Shown: positions 24,398-33,001 of the stretch, piece by piece
Layout of the letters: every line of letters begins with the position of its first letter
Position numbering within the stretch: position 1 is the first letter of the stretch
NCBI GenBank assembly: GCA_034110565.1
Contig: JAWUYY010000029.1
Location: forward strand, 1-64,000
From: Bermanella sp034110565
GTDB lineage: Bacteria; Pseudomonadota; Gammaproteobacteria; Pseudomonadales; Oceanobacteraceae
DNA: 64,000 bases
Direction of reading: 5' to 3'
The notes under the pieces: model-generated
The model's database searches: none
Told to the model about the DNA's origin: nothing
The model's input: the letters and a program-made list of their open reading frames with translations, nothing else
Translations under genes and position numbers: made by a program

Positions 24398-25378
24398 TTA
24401 AATCTCTTGCCAGTGAAGGCAGTTTACAAAGATTTGACCTTCTTGCTGAATGAACTCATGACCAAGGCTTTTGCAGTCGTCTTGTTTGTGAGGGCAGCGA
24501 TTATAGAATCGGCAACCTTCTGGCATATTCTGAAGGGTTGGTACCTGTCCTTCAATGGTATTTAAACGACTTTTGCTTAGTTGGTTAAGCTTAGGGATAG
24601 AATTAAGAAGACCTTGTGTATATGGATGCTTAGGATGCTTGAATAGCTCGTGAACATTGGATTTTTCAACAACGCGACCTGCATACATTACGACGACATC
24701 GTCACACAGTTGTGCAATGACCCCTAGATCATGGGTAATAAACAAAATAGCCATGCCATATTCTTGTTGCAATGCTTGCATTAAGTCCAGTATTTGAGCC
24801 TGTATGGTGACATCCAAGGCGGTTGTGGGTTCATCAGCAATCAGTAGGTCTGGTTTGCAAGCTAATGCCATGGCAATCATTACACGTTGTCGCATGCCAC
24901 CTGAAAGTTGGTGAGGGAATTCTGTAACACGTTTGTGTGAGTCTGGTATGCCCACTTTTTCTAAAACGTCTATGGCTTCAATTAGACGCTGTTTTTTTGT
25001 GAGCTCAGGGCGATGAAGCTCATACACTTCCATTATTTGCTTGCCGATTGTTTTAACCGGGTTTAATGCAGTCATGGGCTCTTGAAATACCATAGCGATA
25101 CGGTTGCCGCGAATTTTCTGCATTTTTTTTGAGGGAAGCGTGGTTAATTCAATGCCTTTAAATGTCACCTTGCCTGAGCGAATTTTTCCATTAGGCTGTG
25201 GAAGTAGTTTCATAATAGATAGGGAAGTGACACTTTTACCACAGCCTGACTCGCCAACAAGGCCAAGTGTTTTACCCGCCTGTATCTCAAAGCTTACATG
25301 ATCCAGTACGTTGAGCGTACCTTGATCCGTTTCGAAGTCTACGCACAGATCACTGACATTGAGTAATGTTTCGCTCAC
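24398..25378 (-). CDS. Peptide ABC transporter ATPase (OppD/DppD-like)
   Basis: A 326-residue ABC ATPase equivalent to the first half of YejF. Walker A GESGCGKS near 40, signature QLSGGMRQR near 157, Walker B LLIADEPTTALD near 178. The C-terminal CRFYNRCPHKQDDC motif is typical of oligopeptide ATPases and may bind an Fe-S cluster. The start overlaps the binding-protein gene by 4 bp; the next ATPase begins 1 bp after its stop codon. Confidence 0.92.
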   Translation of the reverse strand: MSETLLNVSDLCVDFETDQGTLNVLDHVSFEIQAGKTLGLVGESGCGKSVTSLSIMKLLPQPNGKIRSGKVTFKGIELTTLPSKKMQKIRGNRIAMVFQEPMTALNPVKTIGKQIMEVYELHRPELTKKQRLIEAIDVLEKVGIPDSHKRVTEFPHQLSGGMRQRVMIAMALACKPDLLIADEPTTALDVTIQAQILDLMQALQQEYGMAILFITHDLGVIAQLCDDVVVMYAGRVVEKSNVHELFKHPKHPYTQGLLNSIPKLNQLSKSRLNTIEGQVPTLQNMPEGCRFYNRCPHKQDDCKSLGHEFIQQEGQIFVNCLHWQEI

Positions 25379-27180
25379 TGTTTTTTTACTCTGTATTGAT
25401 TGAATACTTTATTAACCACCGGGTACAGGGCTTTACTTTTACGCGCGGTTTTCGTTTCTATTTTGACTGTGTTATCAATCCAGAACAGTCCGCCGTCGCT
25501 GAATGCAGAATAGAGGCTATCACTGGTTTTAGTGGCTGGAATTTCTGGGAATTTAATCCAGCGCCAGTGCGCACCGCGGGTATAAGGCACCATGAAGTCA
25601 GGAATAAAAGCCGCCGAATCGTGAACCATTTGTTCGATCTCTTTTGCTAGCTTCACTCTAATATCTTTGTTTGTCTCACCGCGATATTGCATGATTTTCT
25701 TATCAAGCTCAGGGTTATCCATATTGGTTATGTTATTAGTTTGTGGTTTGTGGGCATTTTCGCTATGGAAGTGCTGCCAAAAAGCAGGGCGGTAGCCTGT
25801 GCTCCAGCCTAACGATGCTATCTGAAACTGCTTTTGCATGACGGTTTTATAATGGGATGATATATCTTGTAAGTTTAGATTAATCTCAATGCCGGCTTTT
25901 AAAGCATCTTGTTTTAAAATAGCCCAGCGTTCACTGTGCTCTTTGCGCCCATAACTTAGTTCCAAGCTAAGACGCTTGCCATTGCTAACACGAATGCCGT
26001 CACCGCCACGCTGCTTCCATTCGCTACTGTCGAGTAATTCATTAGCTTTATTTAGATCAAAGGTGCGGGCATTTATGTTTTCGTTACTGTATTCACCATA
26101 ACCCGTAAGGAATGCTTGTAAGCGCTCATAGTCACCTCGCAATACAGTGTCGATTACCTTTTGGAAGTTCAATGCATAAGCTAATGCCAGGCGAACAGTC
26201 TTGTCTTTAAGTAATTCATTGTCTTGATTTAAGAAAAAGCCAGAGCTTGAGCGAGGCATGTCATTATAGAAGAAGAATTTCTCTATAAACCCTTTTTCAT
26301 ACAACATACCTGTTGCTTTATTGTGCCAAAACTCAGGTTGAATTAATGTGAATGTATCTAGATTGCCTTTCTCGAAGTGACTATAAGCAATATTGATATC
26401 ACGAATAACCTTTACAACAACCTTGTCGACATTAAAGCGTCCAACATTATACTTTCTTTCTTTTGCCCACCAATTTTGCTTGCGTGTAAATTCTACTTGC
26501 TTACCATTTTTAACTTTTGAAATTTGATAGGGGCCGGTGTTGGGCACTATTTCCCAGTTGTAATCTTTCACCCAAGATTCAGTGATGGTCTTATAAAAAT
26601 GCTTAGGGGTAGGGTTGAGTCCATAGTAATAGTGGAGTTCATCTTTTGGTCTAGAAACCGCCCCAGTAACAGAGATGGTGTGATCGTCATACTTTGTGAC
26701 ATCTATAATTTGCTCGGTGTAATAATTATTATACCAAGGTGCGTTAATGTGTGGCGAACGCATGAACTCTAATGTGAATAAAAAATCATCTGCAGTGACG
26801 GGTACCCCGTCACTCCATTTGGCCGCAGTGTCTAGTTTATAGTAAACTGTTTTTCCGTCATTACCATAAGCCCACTTTTCTGCAAGCTGAGGAATAATCT
26901 CTTGGGTGTTAGGTTGTATGCCCACTAAACCTAACTGGTTAGCATTGATAAAACCGCGAAAGGAACTGTTGGAGTCAGGGCCGACGGTTCTCAGAGTAGG
27001 TGGAAATGCCAGCATGAAATCGGTAAATACACCGCCCTTAAGTGCATTAGGATCAGCCCAGATAGGAGATTGGTTATTGGTCTCCCATTTTAGACTATCT
27101 GGAAGTGCAGAATTTTGTGCAAAAGTGGTGAAACTTGCAATTAGGCTGCAAAAAATGAAAGCGCTTTTTATTATGTTCAC
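25375..27180 (-). CDS. Extracellular peptide-binding protein (YejA-like, SBP family 5)
   Basis: A 601-residue periplasmic solute-binding protein with a cleavable signal peptide (1-21, ends TTFA-QN). LMEFMRSP-type and 'WSDGVPVTADDFLFTLEFM' segments (near 122-135 onward) are characteristic of family 5 binding proteins. It is longer than OppA and matches YejA (about 600). It lies between the permease genes and the ATPase genes in the operon. Ligand: peptides expected; specificity unknown. Confidence 0.92.
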   Translation of the reverse strand: MNIIKSAFIFCSLIASFTTFAQNSALPDSLKWETNNQSPIWADPNALKGGVFTDFMLAFPPTLRTVGPDSNSSFRGFINANQLGLVGIQPNTQEIIPQLAEKWAYGNDGKTVYYKLDTAAKWSDGVPVTADDFLFTLEFMRSPHINAPWYNNYYTEQIIDVTKYDDHTISVTGAVSRPKDELHYYYGLNPTPKHFYKTITESWVKDYNWEIVPNTGPYQISKVKNGKQVEFTRKQNWWAKERKYNVGRFNVDKVVVKVIRDINIAYSHFEKGNLDTFTLIQPEFWHNKATGMLYEKGFIEKFFFYNDMPRSSSGFFLNQDNELLKDKTVRLALAYALNFQKVIDTVLRGDYERLQAFLTGYGEYSNENINARTFDLNKANELLDSSEWKQRGGDGIRVSNGKRLSLELSYGRKEHSERWAILKQDALKAGIEINLNLQDISSHYKTVMQKQFQIASLGWSTGYRPAFWQHFHSENAHKPQTNNITNMDNPELDKKIMQYRGETNKDIRVKLAKEIEQMVHDSAAFIPDFMVPYTRGAHWRWIKFPEIPATKTSDSLYSAFSDGGLFWIDNTVKIETKTARKSKALYPVVNKVFNQYRVKKQ

Positions 27181-27189
27181 GTTTATCTC

Positions 27190-28233
27190 TCAGCTAAAGT
27201 AAGAATATTTTTTCGGATCGAAGGCTTCACGTACGGCTTCGCCAATAAAGGTGACAAGGGTTAGTACAATGGTCAAAGCCACAACCGAGGAGGCGGCGAT
27301 CCATTGATAATCTAGATTGCTAGTTCCTTGCTGTAATAACTCGCCCCAGCTAGGGGTGGGGGCAGGCAAGCCAAATCCGAGGTAATCTAAACTTGTAAGT
27401 GCCGTAATACCACTTACCACGGAGAAAGGGAAAAAGGTCACAAGAATTGAAACGGAATTAGGCAGTATATGTTTAAACATGATCCGCCAATTTGAGGCGC
27501 CGATAGATCGAGCCGCTAAAACGTATTCACGGGTGTTTTCTCGATAGGTTTCTGTGCGCATATACCAGGTTAGACCCATCCAGCTAAATGCACCGAGCAT
27601 AAGTGCAAGCGTCCAAAAGTTAGGTGTGATGATCGAAGCGACGATCATAATAATGTAAAGAATAGGGACGTTAGATAAAATTTCTATAATGCGCTGGAAA
27701 ATCAAATCAAATCCGCCACCTAAAAAGCCCATTAAAGCGCCGATGATAATGCCAATCACATAGGTAAGGGTAAGTAAGAAAAGTGAAAATAAAATAGCGA
27801 TTCTAAAGCCATATACAAGTCTCGATAGAATATCCCGACCTGCCATATCGGTTCCCAGATAATGCTTGCTCTCTATCGAAGGAGAATAGGGTGGATATTC
27901 TCCTTCAATAAAATGATTCTCTAATGGGTTGTAAGGCACGAGTGCTTCAATCATCCAGTTACCGGACTGAGGGTTATCTTTGAAGTGTTGCTTGAGCTCG
28001 CGATAGTTTGTTTCCCATTCGTAATCTAAACCAAATGTTTTTCCTGGGATGATGTCGCCATAGCTAGGGAAGTAAAGAGTGTCATTATAATTCACTAGCA
28101 CTGGTCGGCTATTAACCCAAAGCTCTGCAAACAAACTGATGCAAATCAAAAACAAAATGGCCGCAAATGAATAATAACCACGTTTAAGAGATTTAAATCT
28201 TTGCCATCTACGCTTAGCTTGAGGAGAAAACAT
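27190..28233 (-). CDS. Peptide ABC transporter permease (YejE-like)
   Basis: A 347-residue inner-membrane permease with about six helices. The N-terminal helix (about 21-40) is followed by a long periplasmic segment (about 45-130), as in YejE. The cytoplasmic coupling loop near residue 235-265 contains EYVLAARSIGASNWRIMFKHILPN, the EAA motif region that contacts the ATPases. It overlaps the YejB-like gene by one base. Confidence 0.93.
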   Translation of the reverse strand: MFSPQAKRRWQRFKSLKRGYYSFAAILFLICISLFAELWVNSRPVLVNYNDTLYFPSYGDIIPGKTFGLDYEWETNYRELKQHFKDNPQSGNWMIEALVPYNPLENHFIEGEYPPYSPSIESKHYLGTDMAGRDILSRLVYGFRIAILFSLFLLTLTYVIGIIIGALMGFLGGGFDLIFQRIIEILSNVPILYIIMIVASIITPNFWTLALMLGAFSWMGLTWYMRTETYRENTREYVLAARSIGASNWRIMFKHILPNSVSILVTFFPFSVVSGITALTSLDYLGFGLPAPTPSWGELLQQGTSNLDYQWIAASSVVALTIVLTLVTFIGEAVREAFDPKKYSYFS

Positions 28234-29267
28234 TATGTACTTTCTCCGAACCGGATTCGAGGGTCAGCCCAGGCAACACATAAGTCACTTAAAATATTGC
28301 CTATCAGATATAAAACAGACGAAATGACTAAAATTCCCATTACAACAGGATAGTCCCGCTCAACAAGAGCTTCGTAACCCAGCAGTCCAATACCATCGAT
28401 GTTGAATATTTTTTCAATTAGAAATGAACCACCTAAAATGACCCCGATATTTTGTCCAAAATGAGTTGCCAGGGGTATTAAGCTATTTCTAAGGGCGTGT
28501 CGTTTTACTGCTTGTTTGAAACTGAACCCCTTGGCGGTGGCTGTACGAACATAATCAGCTGCTAAATTTTCCATTAAGGCGTTTTTCATCATGAACGTCA
28601 TCACTGCTAAAGAGCCAGCCATATAGGCAATCAAGGGGAGAGCTGCGTGGTGTAATAGGTCTTTTATTTGCTCCCACGCTGAAAGGTATTCAAATTCATC
28701 ACTGACAAATCCACCGAGAGGGAATAACTCAAGATTTGCGGCAAAGTAGGCGATGCAAGCAATGCCAATTACATAGCCAGGAATGGCATAACTGACAAAT
28801 ATAAAGGCGGATGAAATATGATCAAATGGTGCGCCATGTTTAATTGCTTTGACAATTCCCAGTGGGATGCAAATTAAGTAAGTAAGAATCATGGTGGTGA
28901 CACCATAAAAAATAGAAATAGGTAATCGCTCTTGAATACTTTCCCATACAGGTACTCCGTAGCGGGTTGATTCCCCTAGGTCTAAATGAAGAATTTTTCC
29001 GATCCATTCGAAATAGCTAACAACAATGGGCTTATCAAAGCCGTAATAAGCTTTAAGTTGGTCTAATTGATCTTCACTTAAGCTTTGCGAGCCGAATCCG
29101 TCGGAACTAGAGGTGGCAGTAGCGCTAGAGAATTGCGCTTCCGCCAGCATGCGTTCAATAGGCCCGCCAGGAACAAGGCGGGTTAGTGTAAATACAAGTA
29201 ATGTGATCCCGATGAATGTTGGGATGATTAGCAATAAGCGTTGTAAAAAATAGCTTTGCATTCTCAA
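28233..29267 (-). CDS. Peptide ABC transporter permease (YejB-like)
   Basis: A 344-residue permease with an N-terminal helix (about 9-30) and five further helices. The EAA loop is DYVRTATAKGFSFKQAVKRHALRN (about 238-261). It is the first gene of the transporter part of the operon; 67 bp separate it from mltD upstream. With YejE-like it forms the membrane channel. Confidence 0.93.
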   Translation of the reverse strand: MRMQSYFLQRLLLIIPTFIGITLLVFTLTRLVPGGPIERMLAEAQFSSATATSSSDGFGSQSLSEDQLDQLKAYYGFDKPIVVSYFEWIGKILHLDLGESTRYGVPVWESIQERLPISIFYGVTTMILTYLICIPLGIVKAIKHGAPFDHISSAFIFVSYAIPGYVIGIACIAYFAANLELFPLGGFVSDEFEYLSAWEQIKDLLHHAALPLIAYMAGSLAVMTFMMKNALMENLAADYVRTATAKGFSFKQAVKRHALRNSLIPLATHFGQNIGVILGGSFLIEKIFNIDGIGLLGYEALVERDYPVVMGILVISSVLYLIGNILSDLCVAWADPRIRFGEST

Positions 29268-29334
29268 TTCTTATTGTTATGAATGTCGTTAAGTTAACAG
29301 ATCCGTTGCACTATGCAAGATCACAAAGCGGCAA

Positions 29335-30993
29335 CTAGCCTGCTTGTGTGACATCAACATAAAGAATTAGTTGATCTCCGGGTTGTAAATATTTACGGTT
29401 TTTAATTTGATTCCAGCGCTGGATATCCTTTACGCGGACATTGAATTTATTGGCAATACGATGAAGGCTGTCGCCATTTCGCACGCGGTATCGAACTTTG
29501 CGAATGACTTCACGATTTTGTTTGTTCCAGCCATTGTTTGTCTGTGACCAGATGACCAGTTTTTGTCCTGGCATAAGAGGGTCTTTAGGTGCCATGCCAT
29601 TCCATCTGGCTATGCTGCTAACGGAAACCTTATGCTGCTTTGAAAGGCTCCAGAAGCTATCGCCGCTTTGTACGCGATAACTGATTTTGGATGATCCCTT
29701 AGGGCCTTTTGCATTGCTTTGTTTCACGTTTTTGCGATTTTTGGCGCTATACGTATAACTTGCAAGATTCTGGAAGGCAGTTGGAATTAACAGCATGTCG
29801 CCTATACGCAGCAGGCTGCCTTGAATTGGATTGACTTGTTTTAACGCGTCAGGGGTCGTGTGGAATTGTTTGGCGATGGAAATTAACGAGTCGCCACTTT
29901 CAACTTTGTAGCGTTGCCACTTAATACGTTGATTTGGTGAAATTTGTGTTAACTGCTGCTCGATCTGTTCTTTGTTTTCAATTGGAACCAATATTTCATG
30001 AGGACCGTTAGGACTGGTTGCCCATTGATTATACTGAGGGTTGAGCTTGTAGATCTCTTCTAGCTCGACGCCAGCCATAATGGCTGCCTGGCTTAAATCC
30101 ATTTGGCTGCCGGTATCGACCACTGCAAAATAGGGTTTGTTCTCAATAAACGGCAGTGTCATGCCGTGTTTTTCTGGATCCCCAACCAATTTTGCTAATG
30201 CAATCAGTTTAGGGACATAATCGCGTGTTTCTTTTGGCAGCGACAAAGACCAAAAGTCGGTAGGTAGACCTTTACGTTTATTTTTACGGATAGCTTTGCG
30301 TACCGTGCCCGCGCCTGAGTTGTATGCAGCTAATGCGAGCATCCAGTCGCCTTTGAATTCTCTGGATAAGCCTTTTAGGAATTTTAATGCCGCAATGGTA
30401 GAGCGTCTAATATCGCGACGTCCGTCATACCACCAGTCTTGGTTGAGACCATATATGTGGCCTGTACTTGGGATGAACTGCCAAACACCAGATGCACGAC
30501 CATGACTGTAAGCAAAGGGGTCAAATGCACTCTCTACTATTGGAAGAAGGGCGATCTCGCCAGGCATGTCACGTACATCGATCTGCTCTGTGATAAAGAA
30601 AAGATACCGTTCTGCTCTAAGAGATACTCTATCAATATAGCTTTGGTGTCTCTTGAACCAGTTAAGCTGGGCAGTAATAGGGCCGTTCTCAAGTTCGCTA
30701 TCAAGCTGATATTGATCACGAAGGCGCTGCCATAAGTCGTTTGATTCTTGTTGCGCAGCCAGTGTTTCGGTCACCTCGCCTATAGATTCACTTGCCTCAA
30801 TCGAGGTGGCGAGCGCGGGAGTATTATCATCAAGCAGCAAGTTAGGCGCTTGGTAATCTGATAGGCTGTCTGAGTTTGGTTTGATTAAATTACACGCACT
30901 AAGTAAGAATGTGGCGCCGAAAATCCCGATAACACGTAAAAACAATTGGATGTACCGATATAAATAAATGGGAAGGCAGTGTATGAATACCAA
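29335..30993 (-). CDS. mltD: Membrane-bound lytic murein transglycosylase D
   Basis: Cleaves peptidoglycan glycan strands from an outer-membrane lipoprotein anchor. 552 residues: signal peptide with lipobox LLSAC (Cys34), SLT domain (about 140-260) with catalytic Glu in VESAFDP near 153 and AAYNSGAGTV, then three LysM repeats starting near 362, 437 and 499, each with the (V)xSGDSL/F or NGDSL motif. E. coli MltD has two LysM repeats, so this one has an extra. It is divergent from the methyltransferase gene with only about 57 bp between starts. Confidence 0.95.
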   Translation of the reverse strand: MVFIHCLPIYLYRYIQLFLRVIGIFGATFLLSACNLIKPNSDSLSDYQAPNLLLDDNTPALATSIEASESIGEVTETLAAQQESNDLWQRLRDQYQLDSELENGPITAQLNWFKRHQSYIDRVSLRAERYLFFITEQIDVRDMPGEIALLPIVESAFDPFAYSHGRASGVWQFIPSTGHIYGLNQDWWYDGRRDIRRSTIAALKFLKGLSREFKGDWMLALAAYNSGAGTVRKAIRKNKRKGLPTDFWSLSLPKETRDYVPKLIALAKLVGDPEKHGMTLPFIENKPYFAVVDTGSQMDLSQAAIMAGVELEEIYKLNPQYNQWATSPNGPHEILVPIENKEQIEQQLTQISPNQRIKWQRYKVESGDSLISIAKQFHTTPDALKQVNPIQGSLLRIGDMLLIPTAFQNLASYTYSAKNRKNVKQSNAKGPKGSSKISYRVQSGDSFWSLSKQHKVSVSSIARWNGMAPKDPLMPGQKLVIWSQTNNGWNKQNREVIRKVRYRVRNGDSLHRIANKFNVRVKDIQRWNQIKNRKYLQPGDQLILYVDVTQAG

Positions 30994-31050
30994 GGTTTTG
31001 GGTCAAGCTGGGTTTTAAATAAATGAGTGGTCATCGCAATGGGAGTGAGA

Positions 31051-31758
31051 ATGTCAGGTGAATGGAGGCATGAAAAGGTTGCTCAGAGTTTATGGGGTCG
31101 TGAAAAAGAGACGCTAGCGCATGTCATGCCTGATATGTACGGGCATCATTTACTGCAATACAGTACATTTAATGAGTCTGTGGTGACCTCTACGACGTTA
31201 CGTCACCATTATTTTGCCTCGCATCTGCCTAATTCGCAGTTGATTATTGATTATGAGGCATTACCTTTTCGTGATAATAGTATGGACTGTGTTGTCGGGC
31301 ATCATATATTGGATCACCAACCTGAGACCCATCAATGCTTGCGTGAAGCTGCAAGAATAGTAGTGCCTAACGGTTATCTTGTGATCATTGGATTCAATCC
31401 TTTCAGTACATGGGGTCTCAGCCGCTTACTTGGACGCTACAGTTTGGCGCCAAAAGGGCATTATATTTCCCAGTCCCGCCTGCTGGATTGGCTTACATTG
31501 CTGGGATTTCGAGTTGAGCATATATCTGGTTTGCAGTATGCCCCGCCAATACTTTTAAAACACTTCCCTCTGCTATCAAAGCAGATTGATCGGGCACTTC
31601 GTTATATAGGTCTGCCCGGCGCAGGAGTTTATGTGCTTCTGGCACGTAAATTGGTTGCAGGGCGAACCCCAATTCGGCCACAATGGAGGGCTTTGGGCGG
31701 CCGGCGTATTCCGGTCGCGGTGCCAAGTGCTAGAGGTTCAAGTGTCCCAAGTCGTTGA
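31051..31758 (+). CDS. SAM-dependent methyltransferase-like protein lacking a clear motif I
   Basis: A 235-residue protein of the methyltransferase-11 type: FRDNSMDCVVGHHILDHQ (post-I/motif IV region), LREAARIVVPNGYLVIIGFNP (motif V-VI) are clear. The glycine-rich motif I that binds SAM (ExGxGxG) is not recognisable where it should be, around residues 30-55. It corresponds in position to PA1814, next to rnhA. Target unknown. GTG (31027) and ATG (31039) lie upstream in frame, but ATG 31051 follows GGGAG and is preferred. Confidence 0.8.
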   Translation: MSGEWRHEKVAQSLWGREKETLAHVMPDMYGHHLLQYSTFNESVVTSTTLRHHYFASHLPNSQLIIDYEALPFRDNSMDCVVGHHILDHQPETHQCLREAARIVVPNGYLVIIGFNPFSTWGLSRLLGRYSLAPKGHYISQSRLLDWLTLLGFRVEHISGLQYAPPILLKHFPLLSKQIDRALRYIGLPGAGVYVLLARKLVAGRTPIRPQWRALGGRRIPVAVPSARGSSVPSR

Positions 31759-32188
31759 AATGTATACAGATGGTGCCTGCAAAGGTAACCCCGGCCCTGG
31801 TGGCTGGGGAGTATGGCTGCGTTACGGTGGCAATGAAAAAGAGCTATTCGGTGGTGAATTAAATACAACGAATAATCGCATGGAGCTCATGGCTGCTATC
31901 GCGGGCCTAGAGCTCCTCACAAGAGATTGTCAGGTCGAGTTAACCACTGATAGTGAATACCTTCGCAAAGGCGTACTTGAGTGGATGGCAAACTGGAAAA
32001 AAAGAGGCTGGAAAACAGCTGCTAAGCAACCAGTGAAAAACCAGGACCTGTGGATGCGTTTAGATAAAGCGATTGCCACACATTCGATTAATTGGCATTG
32101 GGTTAAAGGTCACTCGGGTCATGAAGGTAATGAGCGAGCAGATGAGTTAGCCAATAAAGGCGTCGAACAAATATCAACGAGGGCATAA
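31742..32188 (+). CDS. rnhA: Ribonuclease HI
   Basis: Removes RNA from RNA-DNA hybrids. 148 residues from GTG at 31742, which follows AGAGG (31732-31736); the open frame extends further upstream but that part is not RNase H. The catalytic D-E-D-D set is visible: YTDGACKGNPG (Asp10), NRMELMAAI, LTTDSEYL, NERADELAN. The start overlaps the methyltransferase gene by 17 bp and the stop overlaps dnaQ by one base (TAATG). Confidence 0.96.
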   Translation: MSQVVEMYTDGACKGNPGPGGWGVWLRYGGNEKELFGGELNTTNNRMELMAAIAGLELLTRDCQVELTTDSEYLRKGVLEWMANWKKRGWKTAAKQPVKNQDLWMRLDKAIATHSINWHWVKGHSGHEGNERADELANKGVEQISTRA

Positions 32189-32892
32189 TGCGTCAAATAG
32201 TACTCGATACAGAGACGACTGGTATTGGCGAAGGCCATAAGATTATTGAAATTGGGTGCATCGAGCTCGTTAATCGCAAATTAACCGGGCGTCACTACCA
32301 TCAATATGTTAACCCTCAGCGCCTTGTGGACCCTGAGGCATTGGAAGTCCATGGCATTACTGATGAATTTCTACAAGATAAGCCAATTTTTGCGCAAATT
32401 GCTCATGATTTTATCGAATTCATTAAAGGTGGGCAGCTAGTTATTCATAATGCCCCCTTCGATGTGGGCTTCATGGATCGTGAATTTGGCCTTTTGAGGG
32501 ACTACCCAAAAACAAAAGATATCTGTACGGTATTGGACACCTTAGCGCTTGCAAGGCAGATACACCCCGGTCAGCGCAATAGCCTAGATGCTTTATGTAG
32601 GCGTTATGGGATTGATAACAGTCATCGTGAATTACACGGAGCGTTACTTGATTCCGAGATTCTAGCAGATGTTTACCTGCTTATGACTGGTGGGCAAACA
32701 GATTTAACGCTTGATAGTAAAGAAGATGACGATAAACCGTCGGAACAAGAATTATTAAAAAGCTTGATTGTTGATCCTTCAATAGCGGCTAACTTGCCCG
32801 TTTACGGCATCAGTAATCAAGAGCGGCAAGAGCACGAAGATTTTATTAAGATGCTCGCTGGTCGATGCGATAAAGTGTTATGGGATAAGTAG
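32188..32892 (+). CDS. dnaQ: DNA polymerase III epsilon subunit (proofreading exonuclease)
   Basis: 3'-5' exonuclease of the DEDDh class, the editing subunit of the replicase. 234 residues: LDTETTG (Asp7, Glu9), HNAPFDVGFMD, and HRELHGALLDSEILADVY with the catalytic His and Asp. QTDLTL (near 171-176) after the catalytic domain resembles a beta-clamp binding motif. The C-terminal tail would bind the alpha subunit. rnhA-dnaQ coupling is conserved in gammaproteobacteria. Confidence 0.96.
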   Translation: MRQIVLDTETTGIGEGHKIIEIGCIELVNRKLTGRHYHQYVNPQRLVDPEALEVHGITDEFLQDKPIFAQIAHDFIEFIKGGQLVIHNAPFDVGFMDREFGLLRDYPKTKDICTVLDTLALARQIHPGQRNSLDALCRRYGIDNSHRELHGALLDSEILADVYLLMTGGQTDLTLDSKEDDDKPSEQELLKSLIVDPSIAANLPVYGISNQERQEHEDFIKMLAGRCDKVLWDK

Positions 32893-32946
32893 CGGGTAAG
32901 CGTGAATTCAATCAAAGTATTCACCAGCTCTTAAGGATAGAATGTT

Positions 32947-32965
32947 ACAAATGATAATTATTATA
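32947..32965. promoter_or_regulatory. Candidate Fur box upstream of the fimL-like gene
   Basis: The 19 bp contain AATGATAATTATTAT, matching the consensus GATAATGATAATCATTATC at 14 of 19 positions by hand count. It is centred about 46 bp before the start codon. The surroundings are AT-rich, so a chance match is possible. Confidence 0.4.
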
Positions 32966-33001
32966 AAAAAGCACTCATGTGCAATGAGTAGTTAAACTCA
33001 G

